From Methanobacteriota archaeon (GTDB taxonomy: Archaea > Thermoplasmatota > Thermoplasmata > RBG-16-68-12), in contig VBMI01000134.1 in assembly GCA_005878955.1 (NCBI GenBank), forward strand, positions 1 to 34,203: 34,203 nt of DNA, read 5' to 3'. The translations under genes were made by a program, and so were the position numbers. The stretch's first letter is position 1; every line of letters starts with the position of its first letter. Under the pieces are notes generated by a model. The model was not told the DNA's origin. It did not search any database and was given only the letters and a program-made list of their open reading frames with translations. Positions 1 through 7,373 of the stretch are shown here, one piece after another.

Positions 1-1
1 T

Positions 2-169
2 GCCCCGAGCGGGGTGGCGGCCGCCGTGATCTACATCAGCGCGATGGTGTGCAACCGGCCCTGCACGCAGAAGGAGGTCGCCGAGGTCGCGGGCGTGACG
101 GAGGTCACGATCCGGAACCGGTACAAGCGCATCTCCGCGGCGATCGGGCTCCAGAAGCCGACGGCGTAG
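2..169 (+). CDS. tfb: Transcription initiation factor IIB (TFB), C-terminal fragment
   Basis: This gene is cut by the left edge of the window. The visible 55 codons read through the end of the second cyclin-like repeat ([18 protein letters not shown]), the typical C-terminus of archaeal TFB/TFIIB. TFB recognises the BRE/TATA region together with TBP and recruits RNA polymerase. The frame is open from base 2 to a TAG at 167-169. The ORF track misses it because no start lies inside the window. Recognition rests on the helix-turn-helix of the last repeat ([20 protein letters not shown]). The N-terminal zinc ribbon and first repeat would lie to the left. Archaea often have several tfb paralogues, and which one this is cannot be said. 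Confidence 0.9.
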   Translation, partial: APSGVAAAVIYISAMVCNRPCTQKEVAEVAGVTEVTIRNRYKRISAAIGLQKPTA

Positions 170-240
170 CGCCCCCCGCCGGGCGGTTGCGGGGTGCATC
201 GTCAAGCAAGAGAAAGGGGATCTCGACGGACGGGACAAGG

Positions 241-1179
241 ATGGCGCGCGCGAGATCGAAGAAATCCGCGGGTTCGAGCCCGAAGGAGGAGGCTCCGCAG
301 AGGGACCTCGCCATGGACGCGTCCGAGCCGGGAAAGGTCTCGAAGGGCGACATCGTCTGGATTGACTACGAGGGGTGGATCGTGAACCCGAACGGGGGCC
401 GGACGTTGTTCGACACGACCCGCGGGGACCTCGCGAAGAAGGAGGACAAGTTCGACGAGAAGAAGGCGTATGCGGAGTTTCCGATCATCGTCGGGCACGG
501 CCGCATCCTCTCCGGGCTCGACGACGCGCTGCAGGGCGCGGAGGTGGGGAAGGACCTGGAGCTCACGATTCCTCCCGAGAAGGGGGCGGGCGGTAGGGAC
601 CCGAAGCTCATCGAACTCCGACCGCTTCGGGAGTTCCTGAAGCAGGAGATCCATCCCGAGGTGGGGATGGAGGTCAACGTCGGCGGCCGGAAGGGGATCA
701 TCACCCAGGTCACGGGCGGGCGGGTCCGCGTCGACTACAACAATCCCCTGGCGGGGAAGACGATCTACTACTCGTACCGGGTCGTCAAGAAGGCCGCGAC
801 CGTCGAGGAGAAGCTGCGGGCGATCCTGGAGATGGACTACGGGCTCCCAGAGGAGTTTAAGGTCGAGCTCGGGAACGCGAGCGCGGAGATAGTCCTCCCG
901 GACATCTGCAAGACGGACGAGCGGTGGTTCGTTTCCAAGTTCCGCGTGATCGCCGACCTCCGTGAGATGCTGGACCTCAAGAAGGTAAGGTTCGTCGAGG
1001 AGTACACGAAGGCCCCGCCGAAGGCGGAACCCGCGAAAGAGGAAGCGCAGGCGGAGGAGGCGAAGCCCGCCCTGGAGGCGCCGAGGGAAGAGAAGGTCGA
1101 GGAGGCGCCGCCGCGGACGGAAGAGGAGCGGGCCGAGGAGGAGCTTCCTCCGGACGAGAAGACGCCCGAGGAACTGTGA
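241..1179 (+). CDS. Long-type FKBP (SlyD-like) peptidyl-prolyl isomerase with acidic tail
   Basis: This is a predicted FKBP-type peptidyl-prolyl cis-trans isomerase and chaperone, probably cytoplasmic since no signal peptide is visible. With the ATG at 241 it has 312 residues. A basic/Ser-rich N-terminus is followed by an FKBP core from about residue 33 (GDIVWIDYEGWIV). The insert-in-flap style segment and the hydrophobic pocket stretch (FPIIVGHGRILSGLDDALQG, EVGKDLELTIPPEKG) follow, then a C-terminal domain like that of archaeal long-type FKBPs (about 185-265). The last 55 residues are a Glu/Pro/Ala-rich acidic tail. The ORF extends upstream to 49 but overlaps tfb there, and its composition looks like a shadow, so 241 was chosen; ATG 313 is an alternative. 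It lies 71 nt after tfb on the same strand. Confidence 0.88.
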   Translation: MARARSKKSAGSSPKEEAPQRDLAMDASEPGKVSKGDIVWIDYEGWIVNPNGGRTLFDTTRGDLAKKEDKFDEKKAYAEFPIIVGHGRILSGLDDALQGAEVGKDLELTIPPEKGAGGRDPKLIELRPLREFLKQEIHPEVGMEVNVGGRKGIITQVTGGRVRVDYNNPLAGKTIYYSYRVVKKAATVEEKLRAILEMDYGLPEEFKVELGNASAEIVLPDICKTDERWFVSKFRVIADLREMLDLKKVRFVEEYTKAPPKAEPAKEEAQAEEAKPALEAPREEKVEEAPPRTEEERAEEELPPDEKTPEEL

Positions 1180-1242
1180 CTTTCGGCGTGTCGCGTTGGG
1201 CCTCCTCGAATCGAGCCCCTCTGGATACGCTGCGTTGCCGGA

Positions 1243-1315
1243 CGCCCGCGCGGGGATTTGAACCCCGGTTCAGCGCTTAGGAGGCGCTAGGCCTGTCCAA
1301 CTAGCCGACGCGGGC
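1243..1315 (-). tRNA. tRNA-Arg (anticodon CCT)
   Basis: Reading the minus strand from 1315, a complete cloverleaf folds. Acceptor GCCCGCG pairs with CGCGGGC. The D arm is GGCT/GGCC (one G-U pair). The anticodon stem is AGCGC/GCGCT with loop CTCCTAA, giving anticodon CCT for Arg AGG codons. The variable loop has 4 nt, and the T arm is CGGGG-TTCAAAT-CCCCG. The body is 72 nt with a G discriminator at 1243. CCA is not encoded and no intron is seen. It sits between the convergent FKBP gene and the meaB end. Confidence 0.96.
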
Positions 1316-1431
1316 TTGGCCGGTAATCCGATAGGGGGATATCAGGCAGAGGCTTGGGCACGAGCCTCCTATCGCAGGACTCGCGGCGGGGTCAACCGGC
1401 GATTCCGGGTTCGAGTCACGGCCGGGGCGTG

Positions 1432-2364
1432 TCACCTGCCGAGCTTCAGGTCCCGGAGCAGTTTCTTCGCGGCGGTGCGCGGATCCGTCTTCCTCGAGAC
1501 GATTGCCGCCACCTCCCCTTCCAGGGTCTCGCCCGCCGCGTCTTCGGAGAAGGTCTCTGCGAGGAGCCGCCGCATCGACTCGTACAGCTCCTTCCGGGCG
1601 CGGTCCGCCTCCCGGCGCCGCCACATCGGCCCCGCCTTCAGGTAGCGGTAGTGCTTCACGATCGCATCGGCGAGCTCCTTGATTCCCTTCCCCTCGAGGG
1701 CCGAGGTCTGCAGGACCGGGGGCCTCCAACCCATCCGTTCCTCGAGCATGAAGTCCAAGTTCGAGACCATCGCGTCCGCGCCGCCGAGGTCCGCCTTGTT
1801 GACCACGTGGATGTCGCCGATCTCGAGGATCCCCGCCTTGAGGGCTTGGACCGAGTCCCCGGATTGCGGCTGCTGCACGACGACCGTCGTGTGGGCGCGG
1901 CTCGCGATCTCCACCTCGGACTGGCCCGCTCCCACCGTCTCCACGAACACGAGGTCCATGCCGAAGGCATCGAGGACCTTCACGGCGTCGAACGTCGCGA
2001 GGGCGAGCCCGCCGGAGTGGCCGCGCGTCGCCATCGACCGGATGAACACGCCCGGATCGGTGCCTGTGTCCGCCATTCGGATCCGATCCCCGAGCACCGC
2101 GCCGCCGGTGAAGGGAGACGTCGGGTCCACGGCGACGACGCCGATCCGCTTGCCGCGTTCCCGGAACTCCCGCACCAAGCGGTTGATCAATGAGCTCTTG
2201 CCGACGCCCGGCGGGCCGGTGAAGCCGACCGTGTGCGCGCGACCCGTGTGAGGAAAGATCGCCGCGAGAGCCTCGGACGCCCCGCGTTCGTCGTCCTCGA
2301 TCATGGAGATCAGTTTCGCGGTCGCGCGTTTGTCCCCGTTGAGGACCTGATCGACGATCTTCAC
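1432..2364 (-). CDS. meaB: MeaB/ArgK-family G3E GTPase, chaperone of B12-dependent acyl-CoA mutase
   Basis: This is a GTPase that gates adenosylcobalamin loading and protects B12-dependent acyl-CoA mutases. The 310-residue product shows the Walker A FTGPPGVGKSS near residue 50, the family motif DPTSPFTGGAVLGDR, the G3 region ETVGAGQSEVE, and NKAD for guanine specificity. The C-terminal dimerisation arm (WRRREADRARKELYE) is present, and the length is normal. It is the third gene of a minus-strand set, 48 nt after the cobalamin-binding subunit, so its partner is almost certainly the mutase encoded just upstream. No separate promoter is obvious in the short gap. The family assignment is secure; which mutase reaction it serves depends on the large subunit. 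Confidence 0.96.
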   Translation of the reverse strand: MKIVDQVLNGDKRATAKLISMIEDDERGASEALAAIFPHTGRAHTVGFTGPPGVGKSSLINRLVREFRERGKRIGVVAVDPTSPFTGGAVLGDRIRMADTGTDPGVFIRSMATRGHSGGLALATFDAVKVLDAFGMDLVFVETVGAGQSEVEIASRAHTTVVVQQPQSGDSVQALKAGILEIGDIHVVNKADLGGADAMVSNLDFMLEERMGWRPPVLQTSALEGKGIKELADAIVKHYRYLKAGPMWRRREADRARKELYESMRRLLAETFSEDAAGETLEGEVAAIVSRKTDPRTAAKKLLRDLKLGR

Positions 2365-2412
2365 GGGCGGCCCCCAGCGCGGGAAGGGGAGATAGCCTTT
2401 CCTCCGGATCCG

Positions 2413-2805
2413 CTACGTCCCGGAGGAGCGGAAGTACTCCACGATCTCCGCGAGCGGGGTCCCGGGACCAAAGACCGCCCGCACGCCCGCGCGTTTCAGC
2501 TTCGCCACGTCCTCGTCGGGGATGATGCCGCCGCCCACGACGACGATGTCGCCCGCGCCGCGTTTCTTGAGGAGCTTCACGACATCGGGGAAGAGGGCCA
2601 TGTGGGCCCCGCTCAGGCTCGAGAGGCCGATCGCATCCACGTCCTCCTGGATCGCGGCCTCGACGATATCCTCGGGGGACTGGCGGAGACCGGTATAGAT
2701 CACCTCCATTCCCGCGTCCCGGAGGGCACGGGCGACCACCTTCGCGCCGCGGTCGTGGCCATCGAGGCCCGGCTTGGCAATGAGGACTCGGATCTTTTTC
2801 GCCAT
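2413..2805 (-). CDS. Acyl-CoA mutase small subunit, cobalamin-binding domain
   Basis: This is the B12-binding subunit of a two-part adenosylcobalamin acyl-CoA mutase. Its 130 residues form one Rossmann-like domain. Visible are the DGHDRG motif (DxHxxG; the His is the lower axial cobalt ligand), the GLSSLSG loop and the GGG segment before PDEDV, in the classical order. It starts 9 nt after the large-subunit stop and is followed by meaB, giving the common archaeal arrangement of separate catalytic and B12 subunits. In family terms it would be annotated as methylmalonyl-CoA mutase C-terminal domain. The substrate is set by the large subunit, which does not carry the methylmalonyl signature. Confidence 0.95.
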   Translation of the reverse strand: MAKKIRVLIAKPGLDGHDRGAKVVARALRDAGMEVIYTGLRQSPEDIVEAAIQEDVDAIGLSSLSGAHMALFPDVVKLLKKRGAGDIVVVGGGIIPDEDVAKLKRAGVRAVFGPGTPLAEIVEYFRSSGT

Positions 2806-2814
2806 GGCCCCGCC

Positions 2815-4494
2815 TCAGTACAGGAGGGGCTCCTCCCAGACCCCGAAGACCTCCCGCATGACGTCGCAGATCTCGCCCAGCGTCGCGTCCGCCCGGACCG
2901 CGTCGAGGATGAAAGGCATCGTGTTCGCGTCCCCCTCGCACACCTTCCGGAGCCGGTCGAGCGCCCCTTCGTGCTTCTGCGCGTCCCGCTCCTTCCGGGT
3001 CCGCGCCAGTCGGCGCAGCTGCCGGGCGTACGCCTCGCGGGTCACCCGCAGCGGTTCGACTTCGGGCCGTTCGTCCACCACGAAGTCGTTCACCCCGACA
3101 ATCGTCCGCTCCTTGTCCTCGATTTCCCGTTGATAGCGATACGCGGAATTCGCGATTTCCTGCTGGAAGAACCCTTTCCGGATTGCTGGGATCACCCCGC
3201 CCAAGGCCTGGATGCGGTCGAAGTAGGCATACGCCTCCTGCTCCATCCGGTCCGTGAGGCTCTCCACGTAGTAGGAGCCCCCGAGCGGGTCCACCGTGTT
3301 CGCGACGCCGCTCTCGTGCGCGAGGATCTGCTGCGTCCTGAGGGCGATTCGGACGGCCTTCTCGTTGGGGACCTGGTACGCCTCGTCGTACGAGTTGGTG
3401 TGCAGGGACTGCGTTCCTCCGAGGACGGCGGCGAGGGCCTGCACGGCGGTCCGGACGATGTTCACCTCCGGTTGCTGGGCGGTAAGGGAGACGCCCGCGG
3501 TCTGCGTGTGAAACCGGAGGAGCCATGAGCGGGGATTCTTCGCCAGGAAGGTCTCCCGCATCTCCCGGGCCCAGATTCGACGTGCCGCCCGGTACTTCGC
3601 GATTTCCTCGAACAGGTCGTTGTGCGCGTTGAAGAAGAAGCTGAGCCGCGGGGCGAAGTCGTCGATCTTCAGCCCACGGTCCACGCCCCAACGCACATAC
3701 TCGAACCCGTTCGCGAGGGTGAACGCGAGTTCCTGAGCCGCCGTCGCGCCCGCCTCGCGGATGTGATACCCGCTGATCGAAATCGTGTTCCACTGCGGTA
3801 CCTGCTTCGACCCGAACTCGAATGTGTCGACGACCAGGCGCATCGAGGGCTCCGGCGGGAAGATCCACTCCTTCTGGGCTTGATACTCCTTGAGGATGTC
3901 GTTCTGGATCGTCCCGCGAAGACTCTTCCACGGGATCCCGCGTCGCTCCGCGTTCGCCAGGTACATCGCCCAGATCACGGACGCGGGCGAATTGATCGTC
4001 ATCGAGGTCGACACGCCGCCGATGTCGATTCCGCCGAACAGGATCTCCATATCGCGGAGGGACGGCACCGCGACCCCGCACGTGCCGAACTCGCCCTTCG
4101 CCTCGGGCTCATCCGTGTCGTACCCGTAGAGCGTGGGCATGTCGAAGGCGACGCTGAGTCCCGTCTCCCCGTGGCCGATGAGGTACTTGAATCGGCGGTT
4201 CGTGTCCTCGGCGCTCCCATATCCGGCGAACATCCGCATCGTCCACAGCCGGCCCCGGTACATCGTCGGATGGATGCCCCGCGTGTACGGGAACTCGCCA
4301 GGGACGCCGAGCTTCTGGAGCGGGTCCCAATCCCTGATGTCGAGCGGCGTGTAGAGGCGTTCCACCGGTGCACTTGATGTGGTCAGGAAGCGCTTCCGCG
4401 ATTCGGGCTGTTTCTTGAGGGACTCCTTGAGGGTCGTCCCCTCCCAGCGACGGAGCCGTTTCTCGTTGGCGTCGAGTTCTTCCGGGCGAAACAC
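2815..4494 (-). CDS. B12-dependent acyl-CoA mutase large subunit, isobutyryl-CoA mutase (IcmA)-type signature
   Basis: This is the catalytic TIM-barrel subunit (559 aa) of an adenosylcobalamin carbon-skeleton mutase. The barrel motifs are intact: [52 protein letters not shown] with the His at 244, [16 protein letters not shown], and [10 protein letters not shown]. Two substrate-discriminating positions differ from methylmalonyl-CoA mutase. Tyr89 is Phe (WTMRMF) and Arg207 is Gln (EYQAQKEW), the pair reported for isobutyryl-CoA mutase (Phe80/Gln198 in Streptomyces IcmA). It therefore more likely interconverts isobutyryl-CoA and butyryl-CoA, or a related unfunctionalised acyl-CoA. Automatic annotation will probably say methylmalonyl-CoA mutase. 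No epimerase gene is nearby, which fits. It is first in the set with the B12 subunit and meaB. The ATG at 4494 gives a normal N-terminus. Confidence 0.93.
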   Translation of the reverse strand: MFRPEELDANEKRLRRWEGTTLKESLKKQPESRKRFLTTSSAPVERLYTPLDIRDWDPLQKLGVPGEFPYTRGIHPTMYRGRLWTMRMFAGYGSAEDTNRRFKYLIGHGETGLSVAFDMPTLYGYDTDEPEAKGEFGTCGVAVPSLRDMEILFGGIDIGGVSTSMTINSPASVIWAMYLANAERRGIPWKSLRGTIQNDILKEYQAQKEWIFPPEPSMRLVVDTFEFGSKQVPQWNTISISGYHIREAGATAAQELAFTLANGFEYVRWGVDRGLKIDDFAPRLSFFFNAHNDLFEEIAKYRAARRIWAREMRETFLAKNPRSWLLRFHTQTAGVSLTAQQPEVNIVRTAVQALAAVLGGTQSLHTNSYDEAYQVPNEKAVRIALRTQQILAHESGVANTVDPLGGSYYVESLTDRMEQEAYAYFDRIQALGGVIPAIRKGFFQQEIANSAYRYQREIEDKERTIVGVNDFVVDERPEVEPLRVTREAYARQLRRLARTRKERDAQKHEGALDRLRKVCEGDANTMPFILDAVRADATLGEICDVMREVFGVWEEPLLY

Positions 4495-4545
4495 GGGCGA
4501 CCGCCCCTGGGCCGATCGGATTGAAGGCGAGGGTTCTCTTGAAGG

Positions 4546-5091
4546 TTACGCGGCGGGGCCCTCTTCGAGGACGATGCCCCCCGCGAGGTCCCGGAACGCG
4601 CGCTCGACGTTCTCTCCAGACTTCGCGGAGGTGCGGAGGGTCTTCACGTTCAGGGGTCCGAGGATGGACGCGATCTCGTCCTCGCGCACCTCGTGGCGCT
4701 CCTTCACGTCGTCCTTGTTCGCGAGGACCTCGACGGGGATCTGCCCCACGGTCTCCCGAACCCCCGCGATCCATGCCGGGAGTTCCCGCAGCGTGGCCTT
4801 TCGCGTGAGGTCAAAGACGGCGATGATCCCGCGAGCGCCGCTGAAGTATGCGTCCTTGAAAAGCTGCATGAACGTCCGCTTCCCGATGATGTCGAGGATC
4901 ACCATGTCGACATGGACGGGGGTCCCATCCCCGCCCTGGAGGTCGAGCGACTTCTTGGAGACGACCGCGCCGAGGGTCCGGATGTACGCATCGTCGAAAG
5001 CCCCGGACACGAACCGGCGGATAAGGGAGGTCTTGCCGACCCCTTCCTCTCCGAGGAGGCAGATCTTGAGCTTGACGATCTTCGGCTCCAT
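4546..5091 (-). CDS. Ras/Rab-like small GTPase with altered switch II
   Basis: This 181-residue protein is a stand-alone Ras-superfamily GTPase. Motifs in order: P-loop GEEGVGKT (14-21), a switch I Thr near 39, G3 DIIGK (67-71), NKDD (125-128) and TSAKSG (154-159). The position of the catalytic Gln after DxxG is Lys, so intrinsic GTP hydrolysis may be slow or organised differently. No membrane anchor or lipidation Cys is seen at the C-terminus. The track ORF runs up to 5424, but its extra N-terminus is low-complexity Ser/Arg shadow sequence, and ATG 5091 gives a canonical start. A weak TATA-like GGTTAAAGG lies about 40 nt upstream. It sits between the mutase and DUF35/thiolase genes on the same strand; a functional link is possible but unproven. 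Confidence 0.88.
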   Translation of the reverse strand: MEPKIVKLKICLLGEEGVGKTSLIRRFVSGAFDDAYIRTLGAVVSKKSLDLQGGDGTPVHVDMVILDIIGKRTFMQLFKDAYFSGARGIIAVFDLTRKATLRELPAWIAGVRETVGQIPVEVLANKDDVKERHEVREDEIASILGPLNVKTLRTSAKSGENVERAFRDLAGGIVLEEGPAA

Positions 5092-5170
5092 GGGGGCACC
5101 CCGCGGATGCGAACCCCCGCTTCCGCCTTTAACCTTGCGGGGGGCCCGGGCCGCCTGCGGGACCGGGTGC

Positions 5171-5638
5171 TTAGGGGGCGAACCCCTCGAGGTCGGTGAT
5201 CGCCCCGGTGCGGGAGGCCGCGTCTCGGAGAACGGGTCGGACGACGAGGCCCGCCCTCCCACGCTCCGGAGCGATGAGGAGGCGGTGGACGAGCCCGCCC
5301 TCGAACCCCTTGAACCGAACGAGGCCCCAGACGACCGCCTGAGGAAGCGGGTTTCTCTCGATGTCCACCCGCACCGCGCACGCGGCGGCGACACGCCCGG
5401 TGGCGGGCAGATCGACAAACTCACTCACCTCGCGGAAGCAATCCTCGCAGAAGAGCTTCGGGGGGATCCAGCGCTTCCCGCATTCCCCGCACCGGGTCCC
5501 GAGGAGCCGGCCGTGGTCCCGAAGCTCGCGGAAGAACCGCTCGCCCGCGACCCCGCTCGTGTACACATAGTCCGCCTCGATGTCGCCGTACCAGTGCCGG
5601 AGCGCGCGGGGGTCCTTGGTCCGGTCGGTGAATGTCAT
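5171..5638 (-). CDS. DUF35 / OB-fold acyl-CoA-associated zinc protein (copy A)
   Basis: This 155-residue DUF35 protein has an N-terminal helix region, a rubredoxin-like zinc ribbon with Cys 50, 53, 64 and 67 (CGECGKRW...FCEDC), then an OB-fold ending GAITDLEGFAP. In archaea and actinobacteria such proteins pair with thiolase-fold enzymes. They bridge thiolase and HMG-CoA synthase in archaeal mevalonate synthesis, or assist the retro-aldolase Ltp2 in steroid side-chain breakdown. The start was placed at ATG 5638, which overlaps the stop of copy B as ATGA, indicating translational coupling. The longer track ORF start at 5713 lies inside copy B and was rejected. It is last in a four-gene overlapping set with two thiolase-like genes. 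Confidence 0.9.
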   Translation of the reverse strand: MTFTDRTKDPRALRHWYGDIEADYVYTSGVAGERFFRELRDHGRLLGTRCGECGKRWIPPKLFCEDCFREVSEFVDLPATGRVAAACAVRVDIERNPLPQAVVWGLVRFKGFEGGLVHRLLIAPERGRAGLVVRPVLRDAASRTGAITDLEGFAP

Positions 5639-6156
5639 CGCCCCCCCTCCCGAACTGGGCGGAAGTACTCGATGTCCAGGACGCTCCCGACCCGGTCCTC
5701 GGCGGGCCGCCACTTCGCCTGGACGGGCATCCCGATCCGGATCTCCTCCTTCGTCACCTCGCCGAAGTAGTGCATGATCCCCATCCTAGGCGAGGCGCCG
5801 TCGATGGACACGACGCCGACGAAGATCGGCTCCGTGATCCGGCGGGCGTCCGTGTCGAGATATGAGACGGAATACGTCTCGATTGTTCCTGTGTCCCGGA
5901 CATACACCCAAGCGTCCGTGGGCCGGTAGCACTCCTCGCAGAACATCCGGGGCGGGAACAGAATCCGGCGGCAAGTGTTGCACTGGCGCGCGATGAGGCG
6001 ACCCCGCTGGAGCTCGGCGAGGAACCGGCTCATCGCCTCCCCGGCGGACCACGCGAACTTCGCGGCGGGCCGGTATCGGACGCTCGTGACAACGCGGCCT
6101 TCGATGTCCTTTGGCCCCAGCTCCACGCCGGGCCACCGGTCGACGCGGGCCGTCAC
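5635..6156 (-). CDS. DUF35 / OB-fold acyl-CoA-associated zinc protein (copy B)
   Basis: This is a second DUF35 protein (173 aa) with zinc-ribbon cysteines 59, 62, 73 and 76 (CNTCRRI...FCEEC) followed by an OB-fold (IETYSVSYLDTDARR, FVGVVSIDGASPRMG). It has a slightly longer N-terminus than copy A. The start is taken as GTG 6156, which overlaps the thiolase-2 stop as GTGA. The track start at 6345 lies well inside the thiolase gene and encodes shadow sequence. Its position directly after thiolase-like 2 suggests they form a complex. With copy A it could give one DUF35 partner for each thiolase-like protein; that pairing is inference. Confidence 0.9.
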   Translation of the reverse strand: MTARVDRWPGVELGPKDIEGRVVTSVRYRPAAKFAWSAGEAMSRFLAELQRGRLIARQCNTCRRILFPPRMFCEECYRPTDAWVYVRDTGTIETYSVSYLDTDARRITEPIFVGVVSIDGASPRMGIMHYFGEVTKEEIRIGMPVQAKWRPAEDRVGSVLDIEYFRPVREGGR

Positions 6157-7373
6157 GTCCCCATCACCACCACGCTGCCGTACTGCATGAGGTCCCCCCA
6201 GGCCTGGCAGACGCCCGTCCGCACCTCGTTCGGGATCTGTCGCTTCCCCGCCTGACCGGTGAGCTGCCAGTACAGCTCGCCGATCTTGATCCCGAGGGTC
6301 GCCGCAATCGGGTTCCCGACCCCGAGCAGCCCGCCGCTCGGGCACACGGGGAGGTCCCCGTCCCTCTCCGTGACGCCCTCCCGCGTCATCAGGCCGGCCT
6401 TCCCCCGCTCCGCGAGGCCGAGCCCCTCGAGGTGGTGGAGTTCCTTGTAATCGAACGGGTCGTATGGCTCCGCGAAGTCGATCTCGCGTCGGGGGTTGCC
6501 GATCTTCGCCTGGCGGTACGCCATCTTCGCGGCCCGAGCGACGTACTCCGGGAACACGAGGTCACGGTCCGTCCACATCGTGGAATCGATGCACCAGCCG
6601 ACGCCCTTGATCCAGGCGGCCTGGTCGCGGAGCTTCCTCTTCCGCACGATGTCCTCGGACGCGAGCACGACGGCCGCCGCGCCGTCGCTCGGGGGGCTGA
6701 TGTCGAGCCGGCGGACGGGCCAAGCCATCAGCTCGGAGTTCATCACGTCGTCGAGCGTGATGTCGGGGTCGGCGAGTTGGGCGCACGGATGGCCCGCCGC
6801 GTTCCGCTTGTTCTTGACAGCAACGCGGGCGATGTCCTCGTAGGGAATCTTGTTCACGGTCATGTACCGGTTCATTTCCATCGCGAAGATCCAGACGAGA
6901 TTCGGTTTCAGGGGGCGGTCCAGGATCGGATCCCAGATATGGGCGAACACGGACTGCGGATGGGGCTGGCACGACGACATCTTCTCCTCGTTCACGACGA
7001 GGGCGACGTCCGCGAGTCCGCTCGCGACGTGCCAGTAGCCCGCGATTGCGCTGAAGACCCCCGTCCCTCCTCCGGTGTACACCCGCATGTATGGCTTGCG
7101 AGCACCGCCGGACCCGTCCAGCAGGTACTCGCCCTTCATGTGGACGCCATCGAACGCGTCCGGAGCGGTCCCGTGGACGACCGCGTTGATGTCGCCGATT
7201 TCCATCCCCGCTTGGTCGAGGGCCATGCGCGCGGCCTCGAAGCTCAGCTCCTTCCCGGTCTCCTGGAGCCGGCGGCGAAAGATCGTCATCCCCGCACCGA
7301 CGACTGCGACCTTTCTCAGCGGCCCACCCCCAAGATTGCGACCCCCCCGGTGGCGCTCGGGATTCCCCGCCAC
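6153..7373 (-). CDS. Thiolase-fold protein 2 (SCP2/Ltp2-like, lacks canonical nucleophilic Cys)
   Basis: This thiolase-superfamily protein of the SCP2/lipid-transfer branch is full length (about 388-406 aa). Where a classical thiolase has its acyl-accepting Cys there is RVYTGGGTGVFSA with no Cys. The usual GHP motif reads GVGNPIAAT. It is therefore unlikely to be an ordinary thiolase. Known relatives with this loss include the retro-aldolase Ltp2, which works with a DUF35 protein, and two DUF35 genes follow. The coordinates use the GTG at 7373, but the first 18 codons overlap the end of the upstream gene and look non-coding. The conserved start LRKVAVVGAGM begins at a CTG (7319) overlapping the upstream TGA as CTGA, so a CTG start is plausible. 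The next gene overlaps by GTGA. Confidence 0.88.
   Translation of the reverse strand: MAGNPERHRGGRNLGGGPLRKVAVVGAGMTIFRRRLQETGKELSFEAARMALDQAGMEIGDINAVVHGTAPDAFDGVHMKGEYLLDGSGGARKPYMRVYTGGGTGVFSAIAGYWHVASGLADVALVVNEEKMSSCQPHPQSVFAHIWDPILDRPLKPNLVWIFAMEMNRYMTVNKIPYEDIARVAVKNKRNAAGHPCAQLADPDITLDDVMNSELMAWPVRRLDISPPSDGAAAVVLASEDIVRKRKLRDQAAWIKGVGWCIDSTMWTDRDLVFPEYVARAAKMAYRQAKIGNPRREIDFAEPYDPFDYKELHHLEGLGLAERGKAGLMTREGVTERDGDLPVCPSGGLLGVGNPIAATLGIKIGELYWQLTGQAGKRQIPNEVRTGVCQAWGDLMQYGSVVVMGT

Noticed and set aside
1400-1432. tRNA-like T arm (CCGGGTTCGAGTCACGG) on the plus strand
   Set aside because: No matching acceptor, D or anticodon arm was found upstream, and the T stem has a mismatch; it may be a chance match or a remnant.
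2233-3528. 431-residue plus-strand ORF
   Set aside because: Antisense to the mutase operon, with His/Arg/Asp/Leu-rich shadow composition and no recognisable domain.
1301-4081. 926-residue minus-strand ORF over the mutase and MeaB genes
   Set aside because: It is a frame shadow in GC-rich coding DNA; its Arg/Gly/Pro-rich product has no domain, while another minus-strand frame encodes MeaB, the B12 subunit and the mutase with full motifs.
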